DNA of 38,121 bases from Alphaproteobacteria bacterium (lineage in GTDB: Bacteria; Patescibacteriota; Minisyncoccia; Phycocordibacterales; JABAAK01): contig JASGCN010000001.1 of NCBI GenBank assembly GCA_030054135.1, positions 168,663 through 206,783 on the forward strand, in the 5' to 3' direction. Numbering within the stretch: the first letter of the stretch is position 1; each line of letters begins with the position of its first letter. The position numbers and the translations under genes are program-made. Below the pieces are notes generated by a model. The model did not search any database, was not told the DNA's origin, and saw only the letters and a program-made list of their open reading frames with translations. Below are positions 25,748 to 34,787 of this stretch, in pieces.

Positions 25748-26752
25748 ATGATTAATCCAAATTTATTTCTAGTGTATGATTTTTCAACGCAAAAAAAATT
25801 GAGCCCCATTCGAAAGGGCTTTGGTATGGGTCTTGTTGAAGCTGGTAAAAAAAATGAAGATGTGGTGGCCCTGTGCTGCGATCTCACTGAGTCGACGCAA
25901 ATGCATCTTTTTAAAGATACCTTTCCAAAAAGATTTATCGAAGTAGGAATCGCAGAACAATCAATGGCTTCTGTTGCAAGTGGTATGGCGGCTATGGGTA
26001 AAATTCCATTTTTTTCATCATATGCCATGTTTTCTCCCGGAAGAAATTGGGAACAAATTCGTACTACTATTTGTTATAACAATTCAAATTGTAAAATAGT
26101 TGGATCTCACGCTGGGGTAAGTGTTGGGCCTGACGGCGGAACACATCAAGCAATTGAAGATATTGCAATTGTTCGTGTGATTCCACGAATGACAGTTGTT
26201 GTGCCATGTGACGCAGAACAAGCAAGAAAAGCAACACTCGCACTCGCAGAAATGACAGGCCCGGCATATATTCGTTTACAACGAGAAGACACTCCTTTGA
26301 TTACTTCTTCTGAAACTCCATTTGAAATAGGAAAAGTTCAAGTGTTGTTTGATACTGGGAAATCCACTAAACACATCTATGATGTATTGATCTCTGTGTG
26401 CGGTGGAGTAACTGCACAAGCCCTCGACGCAGCACATGCTCTCGCTCAAGACGGATATGCAATTCGTGTTGTTAATGTGCATACCATTAAACCGCTCGAT
26501 ACTATGTTAGTGCAGTTTGCAAAAGAATCTACCTCTGTAGTAACTATAGAAGAACACCAACGCATTGGAGGGTTGGGGGGTGCGGTTGCAGAACTTATTT
26601 CAGAGCATGCTCCTAAAAAAGTATTGCGTATTGGAATTAATGATGAGTTTGGACAATCAGGAACACCAAATGAGTTATTAAAACATTACAAACTTGATGC
26701 TGAAAGTATTGCTGTAAGTATTCGTGCTATGCTAAAAGAATATGACAATTGA
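25748..26752 (+). CDS. Transketolase, C-terminal (Pyr) subunit
   Basis: RFIEVGIAEQSMASVASGMAAMGKIPFFSSYAMF, GSHAGVSVGPDGGTHQAIEDIAIVRVIP, EEHQRIGGLGGAVAE. Confidence 0.93.
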   Translation: MINPNLFLVYDFSTQKKLSPIRKGFGMGLVEAGKKNEDVVALCCDLTESTQMHLFKDTFPKRFIEVGIAEQSMASVASGMAAMGKIPFFSSYAMFSPGRNWEQIRTTICYNNSNCKIVGSHAGVSVGPDGGTHQAIEDIAIVRVIPRMTVVVPCDAEQARKATLALAEMTGPAYIRLQREDTPLITSSETPFEIGKVQVLFDTGKSTKHIYDVLISVCGGVTAQALDAAHALAQDGYAIRVVNVHTIKPLDTMLVQFAKESTSVVTIEEHQRIGGLGGAVAELISEHAPKKVLRIGINDEFGQSGTPNELLKHYKLDAESIAVSIRAMLKEYDN

Positions 26753-27395
26753 TTTTTCCATCTTTGATTTTTTTTTACAAATTTACAACTTTTTTGCAAT
26801 GGGTCCTGAACAAGTGTTGCAACATATTGCAGGATTAAATCCTTTAATCATTGCAATAGTATTGGCACTATTCGGAGAAATTGGTATGCACGTAGGGGGT
26901 ATTTTTTTTGCAAAATATGATCTCTCTGTTGTAGTTTTGTTGAGTGTGGTTATTTTTTTTGGGTATGTGTATGATTTGTTTGTGTTTGTTTTAATTCGTT
27001 ACATTCTTAAGAAAAGTAAATTTGTGCATGACCATATCGATGAACATAGAGTGATTAATCAGTTGCAAGATTTTTTTAAAAAGAAAATAAACTCTGGGTT
27101 TTTGTATGAAATCTTTTTTTTAGTAATAATGAAAGTTATCCCGGGGAGCAGGCTTTTGTTTGTTGTGTATCCACTGGTGTCCTCAATAACACTTAGACAT
27201 TTTACAGTGTTAAATCTTTTTGCAACAGTTATAACATCTGGGTCATTTGTTCTTTCAGGATACATTATAGGGAAAGGATTGATAGAGTACACATCATTTT
27301 CATCATCAGTGTTTTTATATATGTTGGTATTGGTAGTGGTGGTTGCTTTTATCGTTCCAGGGTTCATTTTGAAATATATACAAAAGAAATCTTAA
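26742..27395 (+). CDS. VTT/DedA-like membrane protein
   Basis: Multi-TM; MKVIPGSRLLFVVYPLVSSITLRHFTVLNLFATV resembles the DedA F-P-R pattern. Confidence 0.55.
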   Translation: MTIDFSIFDFFLQIYNFFAMGPEQVLQHIAGLNPLIIAIVLALFGEIGMHVGGIFFAKYDLSVVVLLSVVIFFGYVYDLFVFVLIRYILKKSKFVHDHIDEHRVINQLQDFFKKKINSGFLYEIFFLVIMKVIPGSRLLFVVYPLVSSITLRHFTVLNLFATVITSGSFVLSGYIIGKGLIEYTSFSSSVFLYMLVLVVVVAFIVPGFILKYIQKKS

Positions 27396-28411
27396 ATTTT
27401 TTTGACAGTATACGAATGCGGTCGAGTAGCTAAATATTTTTCAAGACTATGCATAGTGAGAAGATTGGTTTGTGCGCCAATTGCTTGTACCACCGCCATA
27501 GAATTAATCGGAGCGCGGAGCAGTGCGTCTTCTGGAGAATATCCAAGAGCAAGCATACTAGTAAAAGTCGATGCGAATGCATCTCCGGCCCCAGTTCGTT
27601 GTGTTGGTGGAGCGATGTCTGGATATATAGGACAGAAATAATTCTGATTATTATATCGCATGTATGATCCTTTAGGCCCATCGGTGATACAAATAATACC
27701 GTTAGGGGATAATGCTTGCATAGTAGCAAGGAGGGTATGAATTGATCTTATATTTTGTTTTGTAATAAGTTGAGCTTCTTCAACATTACATATGCATATC
27801 CCTGCGCGCGCGTATATTCTCTTGAGTCGCTCTACTCCTGCACTCATTTGAAATGTTCCAGGTTGAAATACAAGTACAGTGTGTGGTGCCTGTTCTAGCC
27901 AATCAGCGATATCATCATGCAATGTTTCAGCATACTTACCAAGAGAGGAAAGATATAAATATTTTACAGATAAGTTTTTTGGGAGGGAAATAGTATATGT
28001 TTCGTGCTTCACAAGTATTGTGCGCTCTGCGTTTTTTGTAAGCACATAATGTACATTTGTTTTTCCATTTTTTTGTCTTTGTATATGTATATCATCCACA
28101 CCGTTCTTTTTTAATTGGGCAACGCACATATCTCCTAATGTGTCATCTCCCACGACAGTTAAAAAAGCAGAACTAAGGCCTAATCGTGCAGCTGCTACTG
28201 ATGCGTTAGCTGAATTTCCGACTCCATATACAGTGGTATCTTTTTTAAATGGGATTTTACTACCCCAAGGAATATGTAGCGTCTCTTTTTTTTCTCCAAA
28301 TAGATTAAAAATGCTTTTCGTTGAGTGTATTTCTCCTGCTTCAAGCTCTATGAAGATATCCACCGCGGTGTCTCCAATCCCAATAAAATCATATTTTTTA
28401 AATTCTTCCAT
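27392..28411 (-). CDS. PfkB-family carbohydrate kinase
   Basis: GIGDTAVDIFIE, GVGNSANASVAAARLGLSSAFLTVVGDDTLG, NVEEAQLIT, RTGAGDAFASTFTSMLALG. Confidence 0.9.
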   Translation of the reverse strand: MEEFKKYDFIGIGDTAVDIFIELEAGEIHSTKSIFNLFGEKKETLHIPWGSKIPFKKDTTVYGVGNSANASVAAARLGLSSAFLTVVGDDTLGDMCVAQLKKNGVDDIHIQRQKNGKTNVHYVLTKNAERTILVKHETYTISLPKNLSVKYLYLSSLGKYAETLHDDIADWLEQAPHTVLVFQPGTFQMSAGVERLKRIYARAGICICNVEEAQLITKQNIRSIHTLLATMQALSPNGIICITDGPKGSYMRYNNQNYFCPIYPDIAPPTQRTGAGDAFASTFTSMLALGYSPEDALLRAPINSMAVVQAIGAQTNLLTMHSLEKYLATRPHSYTVKKI

Positions 28412-28475
28412 ATTTCTATTATGGCACAGACATCTCTGTATCTTTTTATTCTTTCAATTTGATATACTATTGAGT

Positions 28476-30236
28476 ATGATCCAATCTCCAACAGCTCTTC
28501 ATGAGCGTAGGCACTCACTCGCACACCTACTGGCAGCAGCAGTTCTTGAACTTTACCCAGACGCAGAACACAGCATAGGACCTGCTATAGATGATGGGTT
28601 TTATTATGATATTCTTTTTAAAACACCAATTACGAATGTTGATTTACCACACATAGAAAAACGAATGAAAGAAATTCTTTCAACATGGAAAACCCCAACA
28701 CTTCAGGAAATATCCTCCGAACAAGCAAAAAAAATGTATGAAAATAATCAATTCAAAGCAGAACTCATACATGATATCATTTCTCGTGGAGAAAAAATAA
28801 CAACAGTAACATTTGGTAATTTTACTGATCTTTGTGAGGGGGGGCATGTAGCAGATATTTCTATTGTAGATCCAGAATCTTTTTGTTTGACAACAACTGC
28901 AGGAGCATATTGGCGGGGAGATGAAAACTTACAGCAGCTTACTCGTATATATGGGTATGCATTTAATACAAAAGAAGAACTTACTCAATATATTACTCAA
29001 AAAGAGGAAGCAAAAAAAAGAGACCACCGAATTATAGGAAAACAATTAGGACTTTTCTTTTTTTCTGATTTAGTCGGGCCAGGACTTCCACTGTGGACTC
29101 CTAAAGGAACTCTTCTCCGTCACACACTTGATAATTATGTGTGGCAATTAAGAAAAAAAGCTGGGTTTGAGCGAGTGTCAGTACCACACCTCACAAAAAC
29201 AAATTTGTATAAAAAATCTGGACATTGGGATAAATACGCAGAAGATTTATTTAAAGTACATACACGTGATGATAAGGTGTATTGTATTAAACCAATGAAC
29301 TGTCCACACCACACACAAATTTTTTCTTCAGAGTTGAGAAGTTATCGTGATTTACCACAACGATATGCAGAAACCACTATGGTCTATCGAGATGAACAGT
29401 CGGGAGAGCTTGCAGGACTTACTCGTGTACTTTCAATCACGCAAGATGATGCACATATTTTTTGTCGTGAGAAGCAATTATCAGAAGAAGTAAACACTAC
29501 CATAGCATTGATTCAAGAGTTTTACACTACACTTGGGTTTACTTCTCTTACACCTAGATTTTCTCGTAGAGACATGGGTACACCTGAAAAGTATTTGGGT
29601 TCTCCAGAAGATTGGGATAAAGGAGAAAATGTTATACGCACTATACTTGATCGCGATTGGAATGGAATATGGGTTGATGGAGAAGGAGAAGCAGCATTTT
29701 ATGGCGCAAAAATTGACTTTTTAGCAATGGATGCATTGGGGCGTAAACATCAAGTAGCGACAATACAAATTGATTTTGTACAACCAAAAAATCTTGAATG
29801 TACGTATATCAATGAAGAAGGCAAAAAAGAGAATGTGGTTATGATCCATTGTGCAATTATGGGCTCCATTGAAAGATTTATAGCAACCTACCTTGAACAC
29901 ACTGGGGGGCGTATGCCTTTTTGGCTTGCTCCAGAGCAGCTACGTGTACTTACAATTGGAGACATTGGGGAGTATAAAAACTCAATTGAAAATATTTTAA
30001 CAAAAATAATTTTTGAAAAACCACTCACGCACAATATACTGCGATACAGCATTGATGCGACCAAAGAAAGTGTCGGTAAAAAAATTCATAATGCTCAAAC
30101 CGAACACATTCCAATGTTGCTTATTGTGGGTGGGAAAGATGCAGCGGCAGGCACAATCACAATTCAGTATGAAGATAAAAAAGAGGTAATAGAACTCAAG
30201 GCACTTGAATTGTATCTTTCCTCCATCACAGTATAA
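28476..30236 (+). CDS. thrS: Threonyl-tRNA synthetase (no TGS domain; editing-domain motifs present)
   Basis: RRHSLAHLLAAAVLELYP, DLCEGGHVADI, TTTAGAYWRGDENLQQLTRIYGYAF, KPMNCPHHTQIF. ORF-track start at 28140 extends antisense through the PfkB gene; ATG 28476 is 7 nt after TATACT. Confidence 0.95.
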   Translation: MIQSPTALHERRHSLAHLLAAAVLELYPDAEHSIGPAIDDGFYYDILFKTPITNVDLPHIEKRMKEILSTWKTPTLQEISSEQAKKMYENNQFKAELIHDIISRGEKITTVTFGNFTDLCEGGHVADISIVDPESFCLTTTAGAYWRGDENLQQLTRIYGYAFNTKEELTQYITQKEEAKKRDHRIIGKQLGLFFFSDLVGPGLPLWTPKGTLLRHTLDNYVWQLRKKAGFERVSVPHLTKTNLYKKSGHWDKYAEDLFKVHTRDDKVYCIKPMNCPHHTQIFSSELRSYRDLPQRYAETTMVYRDEQSGELAGLTRVLSITQDDAHIFCREKQLSEEVNTTIALIQEFYTTLGFTSLTPRFSRRDMGTPEKYLGSPEDWDKGENVIRTILDRDWNGIWVDGEGEAAFYGAKIDFLAMDALGRKHQVATIQIDFVQPKNLECTYINEEGKKENVVMIHCAIMGSIERFIATYLEHTGGRMPFWLAPEQLRVLTIGDIGEYKNSIENILTKIIFEKPLTHNILRYSIDATKESVGKKIHNAQTEHIPMLLIVGGKDAAAGTITIQYEDKKEVIELKALELYLSSITV

Positions 30237-30250
30237 AGAAACCACAAAAC

Positions 30251-30281
30251 AAAAAACGTCGGGCGGTGCCCGACGTTTTTT
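30251..30281. terminator. Bidirectional intrinsic terminator
   Basis: AAAAAACGTCGGGC-GGT-GCCCGACGTTTTTT between convergent thrS and the DUF378 gene. Confidence 0.92.
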
Positions 30282-30299
30282 GCTGTAGTACTGAAAAAA

Positions 30300-30503
30300 T
30301 TATTTAATTTTTTTGAAGTTTACTACATATACAACTCCCGCTATACCTACTACTAGGTATACGATATTTGCAATTGTTGAAGACGACCCAAGAAGAGCAT
30401 CAACAACATTTAATGAGTTTCCTGAAAAGTGTCCAACTGCCACAAGACCCCAGTTAAGAGCTCCGATGATAGTCAACACTTTCACTGCCATATTCATATT
30501 CAT
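30300..30503 (-). CDS. DUF378 family membrane protein
   Basis: MAVKVLTIIGALNWGLVAVGHF...NVVDALLGSSSTIANIVYLVVGIAGVYVV-like pattern. Confidence 0.85.
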   Translation of the reverse strand: MNMNMAVKVLTIIGALNWGLVAVGHFSGNSLNVVDALLGSSSTIANIVYLVVGIAGVVYVVNFKKIK

Positions 30504-30565
30504 AATATAAAATAAAATTTTATTTTTTATAATGTACTGGTTTCCCAGTACATATATAGTATAAC

Positions 30566-31033
30566 TCATTTTTTACTTTTGTATAATATAATACCCACTG
30601 CCACCGCTACATTAAGTGATTCCTTTTTTCCAAACATAGGAATTGCAATATGTTTTTTTACTTGCAATAAAGTTTCCGGAGAGACTCCATCTACTTCGTT
30701 TCCAAAAATAAATGCAGTGGGAATTGAGTAATTGTACTCAGTGTATGGAATGGCAGTTACACTCAGTTCAACACATACTGGAGTATGCGTGTGTGCGCAT
30801 GCACGAAGGGCGTCTGTAGTGGTGGGTGTATATTTCCAATCAACTATTTTCTCTGCTCCGAGAGAAGCTTTATTAATTTTTTGTACTTCTCGCCCAAACC
30901 TGTCTATGGGGGTAGGGGTAGTCCCCACACAGAATATTTTTTCAATGCCAACTGCTTCACAAGTGCGAAGTATACTCCCAACATTTTCCATGCTACGAAT
31001 ATTTTCACATATTAATATATGTTTCATACCCAA
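30566..31033 (-). CDS. SpoU/TrmH-family RNA methyltransferase
   Basis: NIRSMENVGSILRTCEAVGIEKIFCVG, AFIFGNEVDGVS, IPMFGKKESLNVAVAVGIILY. Confidence 0.9.
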   Translation of the reverse strand: MGMKHILICENIRSMENVGSILRTCEAVGIEKIFCVGTTPTPIDRFGREVQKINKASLGAEKIVDWKYTPTTTDALRACAHTHTPVCVELSVTAIPYTEYNYSIPTAFIFGNEVDGVSPETLLQVKKHIAIPMFGKKESLNVAVAVGIILYKSKK

Positions 31034-31094
31034 GCATAGCGTGTTTCAAAAATTAATACTACCAATGTAACAATAACAATGTCATAATACAGAT

Positions 31095-31820
31095 ATGCCA
31101 CAGCTCGATGATAAAGGATATGAACATCCAATTACCGCTCTCATAGATGAAATCGCTTTTGAATTTTCTGGAAGAGGGTACACCATCGTATTGGGAAATG
31201 AATTAGAAACAGAAAAATATAATTTTGATGCTCTTAATATTCCAAAAGACCACCCTGCGCGTACCATGCATGATACATTTTGGATTAAAGATAAACCCGG
31301 GTATTTGTTGCGAACACATACATCGCCCGTACAAATTCACTACATGGAAGAAAATAAAACTATATTAGAGAATGAAGGAACAATTAAAATAATTGTTCCA
31401 GGAAAAGTATTTAGAAATGAAGCGACAGATGCAACTCACGAAGTACAGTTTCATCAATGTGAAGGGTTGGTAGTCGGCAAAAACATAAGCATTGGACATC
31501 TTAAAGAAGCAATTGAAAGTTTTATGAAAATAGCTTTCTATCCAGAAGTGAAATTGCGTTATCGCTCGAGCTATTTTCCATTTACCGAGCCAAGTATGGA
31601 GGTCGATATTTGTCTACCAGGGACAAATCGATGGCTTGAAGTATTAGGAGCAGGTATGGTGCATAAAAATGTGTTTGAATCAGTTGGTATTGATAGTGAT
31701 GTATACACTGGTTTTGCATTTGGTATTGGGCTTGAAAGAATTTTAATGATCAGACATAACATTGACGATGTTCGAGAGTTTTTTAATGGAGATTTGCGTT
31801 TTTCCACACAATTCAAATAA
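31095..31820 (+). CDS. pheS: Phenylalanyl-tRNA synthetase alpha subunit, catalytic core only
   Basis: GYEHPITALIDEIAFEF, NFDALNIPKDHPARTMHDTFWI, LLRTHTSPVQIHYM, GKVFRNEATDATHEVQFHQCEGL, GFAFGIGLERILMI. Confidence 0.95.
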   Translation: MPQLDDKGYEHPITALIDEIAFEFSGRGYTIVLGNELETEKYNFDALNIPKDHPARTMHDTFWIKDKPGYLLRTHTSPVQIHYMEENKTILENEGTIKIIVPGKVFRNEATDATHEVQFHQCEGLVVGKNISIGHLKEAIESFMKIAFYPEVKLRYRSSYFPFTEPSMEVDICLPGTNRWLEVLGAGMVHKNVFESVGIDSDVYTGFAFGIGLERILMIRHNIDDVREFFNGDLRFSTQFK

Positions 31821-31829
31821 CAAAAATAT

Positions 31830-33056
31830 ATGAAAAAAATATTTTTCGTACCCGATCTTTTGGATTATATTTCAAAAGAAAAATCCGTACCTATGATGTC
31901 TGATTTTATGAATGACGTAGAAAATGCATTCATGGATCATTCATTTGAAGTAGAGTCAATTAATAAAAAAACATACTTTATTGAGCTATCAATTCTTCCA
32001 AATAGATATGGTGATTGTCTTACTAAAGAAGGAATGGCACGCGAATTTTGTGCCATAATGAATCTCCCTTTTTCTGGAAAAGTGGAAATGAGTGATAGAA
32101 AGATAGAAGTATCAACTGTTTTTTTTCAAAACTTTATTGACAGTAACATCACTGAAGAAATCATAAAAGAAAAATGTAAGCGTTTGTATATTGAGTGTGT
32201 GTCTACTGGAAACACGTTGGTGTTTACCCCCCCAAAAGATAGAATTGATCTTGAAACAAGAGAAGATATTGCAGAAGAAATTACTCGAATGATCGGCTTT
32301 AAAAATATATCAAGTGTCCCACTAGCAAATAACAATAACACATATCAAGATCCTTCAGAGTATAAAATTATCCGTAAAATAATATTAGATCTAAATAAGC
32401 TTGGATTTACAGAAATAATGACACGCACTTTTACGAATAAAAAAGGGTTAGAAGTGTTGCGCCCAGTAGCGTCAGACAAATCTTTTTTAAGACAAGATCT
32501 TTCTGAATTACAAGAAGTGGGGAAAAAGAATGAAATAATAAAACATGCTTGTAATAAAGAAGAAGTTAAAATTTTTGAAATAGGTAAGGTATTTTCTCCA
32601 GATGGAAAAGAATCATTAGAGCTTGCATGGTATGCATCTAAAAAATTAAAAGACGAAGAAAGTGAGAAATTAAAAGATTGTGTACGTATAATAAAAGATA
32701 TCAAAAGTAAAAATTATAACCCAGTTGTATGGAAGGATAGAGGAGATCTAAGAATGATCCCTATTCGATTTTCAATCATAAAGCGTACTCCATATATAGA
32801 AAGAGATCTCTCTATATATGTACCTGTTACAAGCACTGAAACAACTCTTATTAAAGAATTTAAAGATGTATCAGAAAGTCTTAAACATTTTGTGACATTG
32901 TATTGTTTTGATACATTTGAAAAAGAAGGTAAAAAATCTTTTGCATTTCGTTTTGTATTTCAAGATGCTCAGAAAACTCTCACTGATAGTGACATAAACA
33001 TAGAAATGGATAAAGTATATCAACATTGCAAAAAAAATGAATATATTGTGCGATAG
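31830..33056 (+). CDS. pheT: Phenylalanyl-tRNA synthetase beta subunit, minimal
   Basis: NRYGDCLTKEGMAREFCAIM (B1), PPKDRIDLETREDIAEEITRMIGFKNI (B5), C-terminal FDX-like SFAFRFVFQDAQKTLTDSDINIEMDKV; 408 aa. Confidence 0.9.
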   Translation: MKKIFFVPDLLDYISKEKSVPMMSDFMNDVENAFMDHSFEVESINKKTYFIELSILPNRYGDCLTKEGMAREFCAIMNLPFSGKVEMSDRKIEVSTVFFQNFIDSNITEEIIKEKCKRLYIECVSTGNTLVFTPPKDRIDLETREDIAEEITRMIGFKNISSVPLANNNNTYQDPSEYKIIRKIILDLNKLGFTEIMTRTFTNKKGLEVLRPVASDKSFLRQDLSELQEVGKKNEIIKHACNKEEVKIFEIGKVFSPDGKESLELAWYASKKLKDEESEKLKDCVRIIKDIKSKNYNPVVWKDRGDLRMIPIRFSIIKRTPYIERDLSIYVPVTSTETTLIKEFKDVSESLKHFVTLYCFDTFEKEGKKSFAFRFVFQDAQKTLTDSDINIEMDKVYQHCKKNEYIVR

Positions 33057-33119
33057 ATATGTATATCAAAACAAAATAAAGGTCTTGTATTCTAAGTGTT
33101 TATTTTATACAATAGAGTA

Positions 33120-33143
33120 CACTATTGTACTAGTACAGTAGTG
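33120..33143. promoter_or_regulatory. Near-perfect palindrome, candidate operator
   Basis: CACTATTGTACT|AGTACAGTAGTG, one non-Watson-Crick pair, just upstream of TATAAT (33146-33151). Confidence 0.45.
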
Positions 33144-33168
33144 ATTATAATAATATATATATATAATT

Positions 33169-33327
33169 ATGTCAGCACTAAAAATAATCATTGTTATTAT
33201 CATTCTTGCAGCTATCGGATATTTTGGATATGTTCAAGGTTGGTTTGGAGGGTCTTCTTCTAATGAAGATTCTATGGCAATGCAAGATAAAGCAATGGAA
33301 GATAAAGCAATGGAAAAAGACAATTAA
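33169..33327 (+). CDS. 52-aa single-TM peptide with acidic repeat tail (not in ORF track)
   Basis: MSALKIIIVIIILAAIGYFGYVQGWFGGSSSNEDSMAMQDKAMEDKAMEKDN*; promoter-like element upstream and terminator downstream. Confidence 0.65.
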   Translation: MSALKIIIVIIILAAIGYFGYVQGWFGGSSSNEDSMAMQDKAMEDKAMEKDN

Positions 33328-33345
33328 AAAATTTAATCTGTTAAA

Positions 33346-33375
33346 AGAAAACGCTCCCGAAAAGGAGCGTTTTCT
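33346..33375 (+). terminator. Intrinsic terminator
   Basis: AGAAAACGCTCC-CGAAAA-GGAGCGTTTTCT. Confidence 0.85.
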
Positions 33376-33394
33376 GTGTTAGTATATTTATAAT

Positions 33395-34360
33395 ATGAAA
33401 CTGATACTCGCGTCTACATCAACAAGTAAAGCATATGCGGATAGCATTTCAAAAGAATTGGAAATCCCTCTGTATAACATAGATCATGCTTGGTTTAAAA
33501 ATGGAGAACACTTGCACAGAATAGAAGACACAGTACGAGGAGAAGATGTATATCTCGTGCATCAATTTTCACCGGAAAAAAATATAGATATATCTCTCAT
33601 GGAGTTATACATCTCTATACAAGGAATTAAAAAATTTGGCATTGCCAAACGAGTGAGTGTGGTGTCTCCATTTCTTCCATATATGCGCCAAGATCGTGCT
33701 ACAAAAAAGAGAGAACCAATAACTGCAAAACTTATTGCAGATTTTTTTGTTACTTCGGGGGCAGAATATTTGTTTACTTTTGATTTGCATACTCCACAAA
33801 TAAAAGGATTCTTTTCGTTTCCAGTTGAAAATCTTTCGATGATTAAAATTTTTGCTTCTGATATTATAAAAAAATATCCATGCATTGATGATGTGTGTGT
33901 GGTCTCATCCGATATAGGAGGTGCAAAAAAAGCAGAACATTTAATAAAAATTCTTGGGGGCAATAATTTAGCTGTTATTCACAAAGTAAGAAGATCATTA
34001 AATGGAACAAATGCAACTGTAGAAAAATCTCAAGTGATAGGGGATGTAGAGGGGAAACATTGTATTTTAGTTGATGATATGATTGATACTGGAGGAACAC
34101 TTGCAAGCGCATCAATAGCGCTTAAAGAATTACATGCAAAAACTGTTAGTGTGTATGCCACCCATCCAGTTTTTTCAGAAGGATATGAAAAAAATATAAA
34201 CAAAAATTATTTTTCATCTGTTAATGTTTCAGATTCCATACCACTCAAAGAAAATTATGATTCATCTCTTATTTCAATAATCCCAAGTCATTCAATTATG
34301 GTCCAAACAATACGCAATGTTCATAACGATGCGTCAATTGACAATACTCTTGAGATTTAA
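33395..34360 (+). CDS. prs: Ribose-phosphate pyrophosphokinase
   Basis: PFLPYMRQDRATKKREPITAKLIADFF, TFDLHTPQIKGFF, VSSDIGGAKKAEHL, CILVDDMIDTGGTLASAS. Confidence 0.95.
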   Translation: MKLILASTSTSKAYADSISKELEIPLYNIDHAWFKNGEHLHRIEDTVRGEDVYLVHQFSPEKNIDISLMELYISIQGIKKFGIAKRVSVVSPFLPYMRQDRATKKREPITAKLIADFFVTSGAEYLFTFDLHTPQIKGFFSFPVENLSMIKIFASDIIKKYPCIDDVCVVSSDIGGAKKAEHLIKILGGNNLAVIHKVRRSLNGTNATVEKSQVIGDVEGKHCILVDDMIDTGGTLASASIALKELHAKTVSVYATHPVFSEGYEKNINKNYFSSVNVSDSIPLKENYDSSLISIIPSHSIMVQTIRNVHNDASIDNTLEI

Positions 34361-34363
34361 TAA

Positions 34364-34705
34364 TTAGTGTCCTGAAGAGTGGGTAGATGTTTTACTGTAT
34401 TCATTGAGCCATGTACGCATCACATCGATTTCTTTTTTTTGAGTATCAATAATAGCTTGCCCGAATTTTTTCAATTTTGGGTCTAAAGTTTTTTGCAAAA
34501 GCATAGTTGAAGTAGCAACCGCTTCTTCATGATGAGGAATCATATGTTCAAGAAATGCTCGGTCAAAATCAACTCCATTTTTTGATTCTAAAATAGAAAT
34601 TGCTGATGATCCGTGTTTGATGGGTGTAAAAAAAGTAGTGTACACAAACATCACCACCAACCCGAGCGTCAATCCAATAACAAATATTACAAATGTTTTA
34701 TTCAT
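34364..34705 (-). CDS. DUF305-family protein, membrane anchored
   Basis: FDRAFLEHMIPHHEEAVATSTMLLQ (MIPHH motif), His-containing tail; start at ATG 34705. Confidence 0.85.
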   Translation of the reverse strand: MNKTFVIFVIGLTLGLVVMFVYTTFFTPIKHGSSAISILESKNGVDFDRAFLEHMIPHHEEAVATSTMLLQKTLDPKLKKFGQAIIDTQKKEIDVMRTWLNEYSKTSTHSSGH

Positions 34706-34787
34706 AATACTTATTATATGGAGGACAACTCTATATGTCAAGATTTTTATTTATATACCATGGTATACTAAAAGTCATAAGACAAAT

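Noticed and set aside
28140-28475. N-terminal 112-aa extension of ThrRS in the ORF track
   Set aside because: Runs antisense through the PfkB gene and its promoter; ATG 28476 with upstream TATACT fits better.
33150-33168. TA-repeat as a phase-variable microsatellite
   Set aside because: Only about 6 TA units in an AT-rich promoter; too short to argue for phase variation without population data.
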